Below are positions 49,201 through 62,700 of a stretch of 64,000 nucleotides of DNA, piece by piece (within the stretch, counting starts at the first letter, position 1; each line of letters starts with the position of its first letter). Origin of the DNA: Lepidostoma basale (taxonomy: Eukaryota > Arthropoda > Insecta > Trichoptera > Lepidostomatidae); assembly GCA_022606425.2 (NCBI GenBank), contig JAHDVF020000676.1:248001-312000 (forward strand), written 5' to 3'. Both the position numbers and the translations under genes were made by a program. The notes under the pieces are model-generated. The model was not told where the DNA came from and searched no databases. It saw nothing but the letters and a program-made list of their open reading frames with translations.

Positions 49201-52200
49201 TATGCAGTTTCGTTCTATATGTCATATAGAATAAAACTGCATATTTAGTTTTTTTTGTATTTTTTTTGGTACTTAGTGCCTATTTTACTTCAACCATTCA
49301 ATTGTGTAATTAAAATTAATCAACTCTCAAATTTGGAAAGTACTGATTCATGAATGTTTTCTTAGTAATGCCTTCGTTTATACAAATTTGTCATTATAAA
49401 AAAACAAGTGTTGTTACTTTCAATTTTTAAACTAACTAACTTACTTACCATCACGCCGTCTCCTCGGAGAGGTAGGCAGAAATAATGGGTCGTCACACTG
49501 CTCTGTCCTAACATATATCTCTCGTTTCCTCTACATTCATACATGTTGTCATGCACACACGTCGATTTCTCCGACTCCTCAGGTGACCGACATTCATTAT
49601 TTGATTGATTTGATCTTCCAAGTTTTTTATTTCATTCGTGTTCCTGATTCATTAAATGTTTCCGTATGAACAATTATGTAATTATAATTAATCAAATCTC
49701 AAATTTGAAAATTAATGTTTAAACGACAAAAAATATTATTTGTATTACTCCCGTTTCCCGTTCCCATTGTTCATTAATGTTTTCTTTCTTATGTATAATT
49801 ATTTAATTAAAATTATGCATCTCTCAACTTTGAAAATAAAGATTCATAAACCATTTTTCAGTCATGGTTTATACACATTAGTCAAAATGATATTATTACT
49901 TCCGTTTTACTTATTTATTTAATGTTTTTTTTTTACATATATTAATTTAATAAAAAATAAACAACTTCAAATTTGAAAACGAAAGTTTCATAAATAAGTT
50001 TTCTTTAAAAATATAGACCCAAGTTTGGAAAACACTGGCGGTGCGGTGTATCGAAGTATCGGTGTATCCGGTGTATCACTCATTTAATGCGTGTCCATCT
50101 TTCGCCGTGCCCGCCCGCGCCGCCCGGTTACAAGTTCATACTTGCTACTTCATACTTGCGTATTACTGTTGCATGGAATATCCGGTCAGTCCAAAAGTTC
50201 GTGCGCATTTTTAAAGTTTTTTTAAATTTTTAAAAAATTTTAATCAATGAAATATCTACAATGTCTCGCCATCTAATATGTAGTTTTTAATCCATAAGTA
50301 TAGAAGGACTCTGATTTTGATGCAAAAACATTCGAAAGTGCATTTTTTACATCTTCTTTTGAACTTTTTTTTTTTTGCAGATGTTTACATTGAATGAATT
50401 TGTTGTTTAAACTCATTGTTCCAGCCTTAACTCAGCTCGTCGCTTTAGCCGAAACCTGCAATCGGTCCTGGCACTCACATAAATGCACATGACGCAACCT
50501 AAATGCATTGTCTAAATAATGCGGGAAATACTCCAATTATGTTTCCAGATCTTTTATAAATTCCTTTCTAAATTACAGGCTTAATACAGGTAATAACTAA
50601 AGAATATCTGCTAATATTTAAACTTTAATGTCTTGTTGCTAAGATCTTAGTTTGATTACGAAATAGCCTAAACAATCATAATTGATTGAAAGACGCCCGC
50701 GATTGGTAAATATCAAGAAAGTGTCATTTCATCATGATAATGCTAGAACATACACGGCTCGGAAAACGCCACCAAAAAAATCTGAATTTGATTCGGGGTT
50801 TTTGCCGCATCCTGCTTACTCTCCAAACATTGCGCCAAGTGAATTTCACTTATCTCATTCTCTAGAAAAATAATTACTAGAGAATTTTTTTTTAAAGATT
50901 ATGTAAAAATGGAACTTTTGAGTGTTTTTGCATCAAAATCAGAGTCTTTCTATAGTTATAGAATAAAAAAGCTACCTATTAGATGGCGAGACATTATAGA
51001 TAATGAGGGAAAATATATCATTGATAAAAATAATAAATTGTGTTTTATTTACAATGTTTAAATATTTTTCAATGCGCACGAATTTTTGGACTGACTTGAT
51101 ATTTGTATGAAGCAACTATCCCAAAGAGCCCCGATTCGGAACACGCGTAATTTTTTCATACTTCGGGTGAGGAATATGTTAGTCTGGCAGGGTGATGGAA
51201 CCATCAGAACTGTCTGGCTACTGAGGAAACGTCTTCTTATAGTTACAGAAGTAACATATGTAAAATTCAGCTTTTTTCAAATTGAAGTTTAAGGGTGTCT
51301 GGCGAGGGTTTGCCACTATGCAAAGTGTCTGGCAACGGAAGACATGATTTCTAATACTATCCCAAAGAACATATAAAAGAATTGGCCTTTATACTTTAAC
51401 GAAAGTAGGTTGCTATTTTGCACACCTTTGTTTCCTGATACCTGCCATTTTTTTAGACAATAAATAACTAATCCTTACCTGTCCTCTTTTGTTCTTAACG
51501 ATCGGCGAGAGTGAATTTGGATTTATTGGCGGCGCATCCATTTTAATATAGGGACCGAATAAGTTAATATATTTCGACACACGACAGGCGGGAAGAGACC
51601 GACTAAAGACGGCTCGGCTAGCCGGTAGTGCTGCGAGGGGGTGAGGGGTCGTAGCGGGGGCGGAGAATGCGCAGTAGGAACCAAATTTCGTCTTTCTACA
51701 AGGTAATCTTATGGCGGATCGAGAATAGAAGAGCAGAGCCACGTGGAATGTGACAATCGACCTAAAGACATTGAATCTGACCAACTCAAGGCACCGGTCA
51801 GGTCCACATGGCATATATATTACAAAGAGAAAAAAACTGAAAATAATAAGATGAGGGCGAAAATAATAAGAGAACCAAAGGAAATAAAGTGAAATTTAAA
51901 TCCAGAGAGAGATAACATTGTATTGTTATGTATAAAAAATATTTGTTTATTTATTTATTGTTGAAGTTACACATAAATGTTTAATATTAAGAATTATTTT
52001 AAACTGTTCAATTAAATAACTTCGCTTTTTGTATCACAATTGTATTTTATTTTACGCGACAGCTGTTTCGTCAACCTATGTTGACATTATCAGATGTTAC
52101 AATAATATATCGAATGTCAAACTTTCATGATTTTTCGAATCTTTATGTGTATTTGTTCCTATGTCAATTTGAATAATTTCATAATGCCCTTGAATTACTT

Positions 52201-55200
52201 CTTAATTTTTTGCTATGCTGCTAAATTTGCAGCTCGGACGGATTGTCCCAGTTTATCATAATATTAAGCATAATTAATAAAATTACTATAATATAAATAT
52301 GATCTGCAAAATAAATATGATCTGCAAATGAAGCCAGCTGCAGTTGGAAACCATTTTCTTTTAATTGCAAATATTAAAAGCCAGACATTGGGGGTAATAA
52401 TGATGAAATCATCCTTTTTTCCCCTTGCAAGGGCATTATCAAATGTTCGAATGTTTGAAAATGACATTTTATTATACCCGATAGCAAGGCAAACATGTCA
52501 CTCAAAAAAACTTTTAGAAAACTGAGGTTTTAATTAATATTCATCATTTATGGCATTTTGTTGTATTTATGGGTTTATCGTGTCTGCAAAAACACTTAAA
52601 GGCTGTGTCTAGTTGCAATAGACTTGACACACACAATTAATATATCAAGGTTTAAACAATTATATTTCATACAATAACATATTATTAGTAAAAAATGATA
52701 ATTTGTAGAAACATGAAGATAAAGTATGAACTGACCGCTCATAGTCCCCTGCGGATTGAACAGAGCGCAAGAGGTGACGCGAGCGCTCCTCGCCCCCCTC
52801 GCCCTCCCGCCGCGGCTGTAGCTGTAGCACCTCGGCCCACACCTGGAACAGGCTCTTGCTCATGTCCTTCAGGCCGATGTTCATCTTGTTGATTTCCGCC
52901 AGCTTCAACTGAAATACCAAATACAATAACTATAAACTAAGCAAAGAATTACAATAAAAATACTAAACATAAATTATTGTCTTTTGTATTCAAATGATTT
53001 AATGATGAATTTCGGAAAGTCAAAGGTGATGGTTTTTGAAAGGGAAGAGCGAATGACAGTTTGTAACATAAGTATGAACGAAGGGAACTTGGAGCGGGTG
53101 GTGAATTTGTGTATTTAGGTAGCATGTTCACAGCAAAAGGCCGAACGGATAAAGTCGAAAAAAGGGTTGGCGCGGGTAATAAAGTGAATGGAGCTTAAAA
53201 AATAGTTATTGGAAACAAGAATTTATCAATGAAAGCGAAAACAGTCGTTCACAATGGAGTTCTGGTCCCAACCTCAATGTATGGAAGCGAAGCACGGAAC
53301 TGGCAGAAGAAGGATGAGAGCAGAATAAATGCAGTAGAGATAAGGTCCTTAACCCTTAACGTACCGTGTTCAAAACAAAACGCTCGCTCCCATGTGGTAA
53401 GTTCAGTTTACCGCTAACTTTATCTAAATATCAAGCATATGACTAGATGAATCAAAATTTAATTTATGTCATCTTGTAGGGAATTTCATTAGGAATAGAT
53501 CGATATCTATAACATACATGGATTATTTGAAAAACATATCATTATTAATTTTTTTCTGGAACCATGCGATTTCTGATATGTAATGCGTCATAGCATACGG
53601 CGACTGGACATCCAAGTATAAACTTGTCTGCGCGCCGCGGCGCGGCGGGGCGAGATAAAGGCACCTAGGCAAAATGTATAGTACGTTCAAGACAACGAGT
53701 ACGTATTAATATTTGTCCCTTTTGGTAAAGTGTTAATATTTTCACAGTTCTGATATTATTAAGTTGCGTCCTGCGTTTCCGTCCACAGTGGTATTATTAC
53801 GTACATATTGAAAAGGTCAAAGATATAATTTATAATACGTTCAAAACAGCGAGTAAGTATTTGTCACTTTTGATAAAGTTGTAAATATTAGCAAAACAAA
53901 TTCTACCTTAACACGAATGAAGGTGAGGGCAGTCTTAGAAAATATTTTTTTTTGGGATGAAGGAAGTAATTTTTTGCTTTTTTTTTATTACGAAATATTG
54001 AAAACACTTCAATGGAGGATTACAATTTTTTTTATAATATTAGGGTCCATAGGTTTTAAGAAAATCAACTTTAAATTGGCAGTGGAAACTCAATTTACCA
54101 CATGGCAACGCGACGGTTAAGATGAGATATCGTATAGAACGATATACGACAGAGTCTCAAATTCTGATATAAGAAATGAATGTAGAGTGGAAGAAGGTAT
54201 TATGAACAAAATTATGAAAGGATCGCTGCGTTGGTTCGGACATATGGAGCGCATGGATGGGGAAAGAATGGTTAAGAAAATATACGTTAATTATGTAAAT
54301 GGAGTACAGAGTCGAGGCAGGCCGATGAAAACATGGCATGACCAAATTAATCAAATTTTAAAGGTTGGTCATGTTAGAAGTCTGAAGAATCAACGTTCGT
54401 GTATGACTAGCTGTATGAATGTGGAGGAATCTAGGGAGGTGTGCCAGGATAGAGTAGTGTGGCAGTTCAATCTCTCTGCCTACCCTTTCAGAGAAACGAC
54501 GTGATAGTTTGTTGTGGGAAAAGGCTTGATGGTTCGTTTGTTTTGTATTTCATGAATGATTGTTTTTTTTACAAAACGAACCGTCACGCTGTTACCGAAG
54601 GGGTAGGCAGAGAGAATGGACTGCCACACTACTATATCCCGACATACATCGCTAGCTTCCTCCACATTCATATGAGTCATACGCGCACGTTGATTCTTCA
54701 GACTTCTAACATGCCCAACCTTTAAAATTTGGTCATGCCATGATTTCCTTGATTTACCTCGACTCCGTACTCCATTCACATCACTAACATTCTTTCTCCA
54801 TCCATGCGCTCCATATGTCCAAACCAATGCAGCGGTCCTTTCATAATTTTGTTCATCATACCTTTTTTATAAAGTTTAACAATATTTTATAAGAGACAAA
54901 TGTTTCGCCTTGTAATGCTCTATTAATGCAAAACATGTCACTCTCATAACATTTTCATTGGTATTGAATACTTAAAACAAATATAATAATTTCTTCTGAT
55001 TCTTGTCCTGTCACACCATTGTGGTCCACAGGGCCTGGATGATCCGTATGTAGTCATACATATTTAAACAAAGGGTTAAATAAAATCATAAAACTTTGTT
55101 AAAAATATATTATTCTGGTTTGGATTCTGGTTTTTGAATACTATCCAGGAGATATTTGGAGTTAATGGGTTAATAAATATTTTTAATTTATTAATATACA

Positions 55201-58200
55201 GAGAAGATAAAATTTCAGAAATTTGGTACACTTATTATGAAAAAAAAAAGTTGTAATATTCAGTGAGAAGTTTACCATTTTTCCTTTAACTTTGCAGAAG
55301 TGCAGTATGGTTAGGCAAGAGCGGATGTCGTTATCTGTGCGTGCGGCTAGCGCTTGCAAGAGGGGGGCTCCGGGAGGTGCCATGCCTTCGCGGTCTGCTA
55401 CGGCGGCCAATCGTTCCCCCAGACGCACCGCGCCCGCTCCTGCCACGCGGACTACCAACGCAGCCTGCCTGCCCCACAAACGAGTTAATTAATTCACATG
55501 AAATATTTCTAATAAAACACATTTGTTTTAGATACCGTAATACTTGGTCATAAATTGTATAAAATGAAAATTGATAAGATTTGTTACAGCTTACCTCAAT
55601 GGTCGCAATGACGGAGCATAGAGGTCATTGCAGATGCAGATAACGGGCCGCCGAACGATCTGAGTAGTCCCTTTAGCCCCCTTCTTGCCTTTCCCACTTG
55701 CGACACCCGTGGACATAAACTTCACCAAGAATTCAATAGCGGGTAGAGGCGCTCCATCAATTTCATCTAAAAATACAGTAAAAGATAAAATATTTCGTGA
55801 CACTTATCAAATAGTTTATTTATAAGATATAAATGTAACACATATGTGGAATCGTGTTATTTTATGTTTATTGAACAATAAGATAAAACTCCATATAAAA
55901 TCATTAATATTGATTAAAACATCTGTTTTCTAGATGTTTTCTTATATTTTATGGGAATGAGTTGTTTCGTCTCGCTAAGGCCTTATCAAATGTAGTAACA
56001 TATTATAATGTAAGGCATTATAAAATAAAATTTGATAATGCTAGCTAGGCGAAACATGTCGTTCCTATAAAATACAGTAAAACTCTAAGAAAACAGGTAT
56101 TTTCATTCATATTAATTTTGATTCAAGTAAATAAAATACTGATTAATGTAATTGTTTAAGGTTCTGCAGATGCAAGTCAGAATATTGATAGATCATAAAT
56201 TATTACCGTAAAACATAATTTTTAGGAAATTTCCAAAAAAAATTTTTTAAATAAATAAAATACACAATCATAAATTAAAAAAATATCCAAAAAAGAAAAA
56301 CCAAAATAAAAATATGACAAATACCTAGAACTAAACAGTTGGGTCTTTTGTCAGGGTCCAGCACTGACTTCATTTGAGTAGCATTCTCCAAAGCCGCCTT
56401 AAAGGAGTCCACATTGCGGTCGTCTGATGCATTCACCTCCACCACATTGTAGCCTGCATGACGAGCCAGTAAGTGTGCCAGTGTTGTCTTTCCACTGCCC
56501 GGGGGTCCACAGAGTAGAGCTAGCGTCCTGAAAGGTCGGCCGTGCTGGTCAAGCATGGGCTCTTCCTCAACTGGTGCTTTCCAACTCCTGTAGTCTACTT
56601 TTTTACTTTTGACCTCGGGCCTCTTTGGCTTGAGCTCGCGGTGGAACACAGCCTTATCCCAGGTTTTAAGCCAGTAAAGTAGGGCGCGGTTAGTGGCCTC
56701 CTCCGAAAGTAGCTCACAATAGCTGCGCGGACGGTAGCGCCGCACCCATAGCTCGTCGTCACCTGCTTCCACCGGTGCTGTCACAGCTAATGTTTCCGTT
56801 TCTAATGTGACACTGTTTTGTGGTTTCTTTTCCAGCTGCAATTATATTTTATAAATTCAAATCACTCCACTAAAAACTTTCAATACCTAAGAACTCGTAT
56901 TTTTGTGTTGTAAATTTTGATCAATAAAATCAGGATCTGTTGTTCACATGAAATCCGATAGCAAAATGACATTTCCAAGATACAAATTTATAACATGTGA
57001 AATAGTTTTTTAAAACCTCCAAAATGCAAACATCACCCTTTTATCAGCGTAAATATTAAAGTGAAGGAATGTTCTGAAACGTTTTTATTTTATGATAAAT
57101 AAAGTATACTGAATGAAGAAAGAATGGTAAAAAAATTATATGTTAATGATGTAAATGGTACCAGAAATAGAGGAAGACCAAGGAAAACGTGGCACGATCA
57201 AATAAATCAAATATTGAATGTCGGCCATGTGAGGAGTCAGAGAAATCGACGCGCGTGCATGACACGATGTATTAATGTTGAGGAAGCGAGAGAAATATGT
57301 CAGGAAAGAAAGGTGTGGCAGTCCATTCTTTCTGCCTACCCCTTCGGGGAGACGGCGTGATGGTTAGTTAGTTAGTTAGTTAAGTATACTGTATAAATAA
57401 AAAATAATATTCAAATATGAACACCAAGTCCAGGTGAATTGTATTTCTACTTTTTATTCCTAAATTCGTTTTATGACATGATTTCTATTCAAATATTTTT
57501 TTGACGTATAAACAATTTATGACAATTTTTATATCAAATTGTATTATTTCAAAACTTACGTATGATTTAGCCTCCTCCCAGATGGAGGCAGCGGAGGGCC
57601 CCAATAGGTTTACATAGCCCCCGTGGAAGTGACCGAGCTCCTCTAACTCCTGACTCATGTACTCCTCGTTGTGCATGCGTACATACACCTTCTCCCCATC
57701 ACTGCGAGTTAACGGCAGAAACGGCCACCTAAATAAGAACCAAACATGTCAACTAATACAAGGAAAGTTATTTTATAAGTCAGAATTCTTGGCTTAACAA
57801 CTTAAGAACTGATCCTTTACCCTACCGTCAAGGACCAGTCCAGCGCTAATGCGATTTATAATTAGGTTAATAAAACATTTATCTCATTGGTAATATTTAT
57901 TTTTATTTTAGCCCAGCTTAAAACAATAATTCCTTAATGGCAATCACTTTTGTGAAGGAAGGCACAGTTCCAGACAGAAACGTTATCGGGCATGCGCATC
58001 GTGTGCATTTCGAATTACTTATTCTCTTGTCTTTATTTAGACAGCGACCGGTTTCGCCAGACTCGCTGGCATCGACAGACTGGTCTGTCAGACCAGTCTG
58101 TCGATGCCAGCGAGTCTGGCGAAACCGGTCGCTGTCTAAATAAAGACAAAAGTGGAAGTAGTTAAAAAACATCGTTTTATTTAATTATTATTTAAAATGA

Positions 58201-59720
58201 ACTTCCATCAAGAGATTTCAGTAAAATCATTTGATTATCTTATTCTCTTGTCTTCAAAATATTATCATACTCTTTCTTAATGACATCTGGGTTTTTGCTT
58301 ATTTATATTATAATATTTTTTAGTTCATAAATTTAAAAATAAATCTAATTTTATATTTTAATTCAAAATATGTCTCCTTAAATTTGTGTTGCTTTCTCGA
58401 TATTCTGACCGTGTACCCATCTACTTTTGTACATAAGGAATTATACATAATATTCAATGACATGTAAGGACTCATAAAAATCTTTAATTCACAACATCTG
58501 TTTTCTTAAAATGAGCCGTGAAGCTGAATTATTTTATGTTTGGAATCTTATCTATGAATGATTAAAGGAAGAGGATTATTTTGACAATGAGTCTCGACCT
58601 TATTTAACTTTTATTTAAGAGATATTAAGAAATATTTATTGGATTACATGTATAAATTCTGTATACTAAATAAATTATCTGGAGTGGAGTGGACTCTCTC
58701 ATTACTGTATACTAAATAAATTATCCATAAATGCAAACAAATGTCATAAGCTTTCACTGACGCGTAAAATGAACCCTCACAAACATGTGTACTCCATCAA
58801 TGGTTCCATAATATCCGATTCAGACCGCGTGAGAGATCTTGGAGTCACAATCGACCCTAAACTCACTTTCGTTAGTCATATTGATGACATGGTGGACAAA
58901 TCTCTCAGAACGTTGTGATTTATACTACGCACATGCAAACCTTTCCAAAATATCACTGCCCTTAAAGTATTATTTACAACCATGGTTCGCTCACGCCTTG
59001 AATATGTATCTCCCGCTTGGTCTCCTTATTATGCGGCACATATCCAACGCATTGAAAGAGTACAAAAAATGTTTATTAAACATATTAATTTTAAAATGTG
59101 CAAGTCATTCTCTGATTACAAATCTGCCCTAATTTTTCACTCCTTGGACTCTCTTGAAAATAGACGTACTCTTCATGATATGATGTTACTTCATAAAATA
59201 ATTCATTTTAAAATTGACAATTCTGAACTTCTCAGCAAATTGTCACTCACTACCCCCATGTCTCGCACGAGACACACCGCGAACCAAGTTTTCCACCTTC
59301 CTGTTTATCGCACAAATTACGCTCTGAGCGCGGCACTGTATCGAATCTGTGATATCTACAACAAACATTTTGGAGACATTGACGTCTTTCATTTGAGCGA
59401 GCGAAATTTAAAAAAAGAGATCGGAGCAACATTTCGGCGCGGATGTGACCACGATGTAACATGATATCATAATACTTGTATATTACTTTTTATTTTATTT
59501 TATCTTAATTTAATTTTTATTTCCAGTACTATAAGTATTTTAACTCTTAAATATTATGTATACCTTATTTTGTCTTAGTTTAACTTCAATGTTTCTCACT
59601 ATCATTTGTTGATTGTTAACTATTATTTTTAATCTGTGGTAGCATGTAATTGGCCTTATTTTAATTATTCTGAATGTTTCTTTTATATATATATGTTATT
59701 GATATCGCTGTATGTTACCC

Positions 59721-59755
<35 letters not shown>

Positions 59756-62700
59756 ATTGTTTCCTCTGGTACCCGAAGATAGTTACCATCCATCGCTGGA
59801 GTTTGTGTGTGACGGTAAGATGGTCTCGGGGGTCACTAGAGTACCCAAACATGATGCCAGCACCTTCCGCGGTTGGAATTTTGGGCGAGGAAACTTTGAC
59901 AAACTTTATCATTTAATGACTCAGATTGATTGGAGTAGCGTATACAACTTGAATACCGTAAATGAAGCCTTACAATACTTTTACCGTATTTTATATAACA
60001 TTTTTGATTTGTGCTTCCCCAGGAAACACATGAGCAATGGTGGACGGAGATATCCTAAGTGGTTTACTGAGGATATCATACGAAATATAAGGATGAAGCA
60101 TGCTCATCATAAGAAGTGGAAAGCTACTGGCTCTCGTGGTGAGTATGAACAATTCAGTCACTACCGCTTGATGGTGGTTCGTAGTGTCCGATTGGCCTTT
60201 CGAACATATGTGGGCACCATTGAGGGTAATCTCATGGACGATCCCAAATCTTTTTGGAACTACGTCAAAAGCTTACGCAAAGATGGTGGCATGATAAACA
60301 CCATGATGCATGGGGATAGAGAGGTTCGAGGTGCCGATATAGCGAATGCATTCGCTAAGCACTTCGTATCTGTCTATAGCAATATTCCCCCGCGGCTAAA
60401 TCATAACGATGTGACCAATTCGAGTGCCGATACTACTCAAAGCTTCAATGGTGTCAGTCAAATTGACATCTCAGACATAAAAATTTCAATTCAAGCCATG
60501 AAAAATTCGCATTCAATTGGCCCTGATTTTCTTCCTATCTTCTTTTTAAAAGGATGCTCTGAATTTTTGGTACCTCCTCTCACTTCATTTTCAACCTCTC
60601 AGTAAATACTGATACCTTTCCCGATTTGTGGAAAATCTCCAAGATCAGTCCCATCTTCAAGAGCGGCCCGAGAGAATCAGTTGAAAACTACAGACCTGTA
60701 GCAATACTGTCTGCTCCGGCCAAACTCTTCGAATCTATTATTTATAAAATGATTCTCCCTAGAGTTGAACCCTTCATAATTTCAGAACAACATGGATTCA
60801 GGAAGGGGCGCTCTACTGAAACCAATCTTATGATTTTCACAGAATATGTGACAAGGGCTTTGGACAATGGTCACCAGGTTGACTGCTCTTATAATGACTT
60901 TTCTAAAGCCTTTGATACCGTCAACCATGATATACTTCTGCGAAAGCTGTCGGAAATTGGTTTCTCTTCTAAGTTGGTTTTATTTTTTATTAGCTACCTG
61001 AGGGAGAGGAAACAGTTTGCCTCATACGGTATATTTCAATCTGCACTTTTTCCCGTATATTCCGGAGTGCCACAGGGCTCAAACCTTGGTCCACTCCTCT
61101 TCACCATCTTCATTAATGATGTCACGAGGGTTATACAATTTTCGCGATTTCTTTTATTTGCAGATGATCTTAAATTATTCCTTGAGATAAAAAGCCCCGA
61201 AGATTGCCTCCATCTCCAGTCAGATATAAATAATATCGTCCGCTGGAGTAAAACCAATCAAATTTATTTCAATATCTCTAAATGCGTAATTTTATCTTTT
61301 ACGAGAGCATTGCGTACTGTTTATTACAGATCGGTGATATGGAGTCCCCACGAGGCGAGATACTCGCTCATGTTAGAGAGGGTTCAGAAAAGATTTCTGA
61401 GATATCTCTACATGAGGGAGTTTGGTAGCTATCCGTGGCTTTATCCCACTGCATTCCTCTTGGGCATGCTGGGGACCAATAGTTTACAGATAAGAAGGGA
61501 TGGGTGCACACTTACCCATTTCTTTCAGACTTATCAGGGGATTCTTTGAGAACTCCGTCATCTTGGAGGCTATCCATCTTTATGTTCCGGATGGCTATCT
61601 TCGACAGCGTCAGCACAGACTGTTTTATCTCCCAGCATGCAGAACCAACCTGCCTCTGGTGATGCCGGTGGGGAGAGCAATCAAACTGCTGAACATGATC
61701 GCTTCGGAGATCGATGTCTTTCATATTCGTGAAAGTATATTCAGAAGACAAATACTCTTGACTTTGGAGAGTATCTTGTATTCCTAATGTCGAACCATCT
61801 CTCATGCGTTCCTGGTATTATATATTTATTATGTTTTACCTGTTCTCAATAGATGCCTTAAACTATAAAAAATGTTTGTAATGTCTTTTGAGAAAATAAA
61901 CTGATTTGATTTGATTTGATTGATTTAAATGTAAAAACACAATAAAAAAGGTTTTTATTTTCAAAGCTGCAAACAATTAATCTTCTTTTATAATTACCGA
62001 AAGATTCATAAATAAAAAAGAAAACATTATTTTAATAAATTTTGAGAAAAAGTTCAAATTGCACAAAAACATGTTGTTCTAGGTGTGTACTCATACATTT
62101 ATATACAGTGTGAACATACAATAAACAAGTTACATGGTGACATCTGACTTCTTCACCTTGTTACTCTAACTATCGGAGTTTACATTTTTACTTTAGATAC
62201 AGCAGCTCCAAACAGGAATGTTGTGCTGCAACTGAACCATTCTCGAAGGTTTTCTAGCCAGACTTATATTCTTCTCCTGACACTTTTTTCCATTGGATAA
62301 TCAGTTGCTGCACTCTGCATTCATGGTTTCTCATAACATGGCCGAAGTAGTTCAGTTCACTGCGCTATATGGTCATGATAATTTCTTTGACAATTTTACA
62401 GAATACCAATCAATCTTTATACTTTATACTTCATGAGAAGATAGTCAGAAACAAAACCCCAAAATAATAATGATTAAATTACGTTTAGGGAAACACTTTG
62501 CTCCTGATCCAGGGGTTTTTAATCTTTCTTTCGTCGTAATAATGAGCAATTATTTGTTCATATTGAAGATAGTATAATAATTTTAAATACCATTGATTTA
62601 AATACTTGGTGTTAGGGGCAGTCAGAGGTATGAAAAAAATGTTTTAAAAAGTTTTTTAAATAAATAAAAATTGACAGTAATTAAATTTATTTTATAAAAC

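Larger units (their letters stand above)
48361..51399. mobile_element. TTAA-flanked element with 240-bp inverted ends
   Basis: Arms 48365-48612 and 51148-51395 are inverted copies, about 95% identical by eye, starting AGTATAAAGGCCAATTC just inside TTAA (48361-48364 and 51396-51399). TTAA duplications are the mark of piggyBac-type transposition, but inverted repeats this long are unusual for that group. Both arms keep an open frame reading outward (GDGTIRTVWLLRKRLLIVTE). The interior holds a hairpin MITE (49135-49307), a (TTAG)n LINE tail (49425-49640) and a mariner (50181-51099). Confidence 0.7.

Noticed and set aside
59719..59756. Stand-alone (AAATA)n microsatellite
   Set aside because: It is the 3' tail of the LINE ending there.
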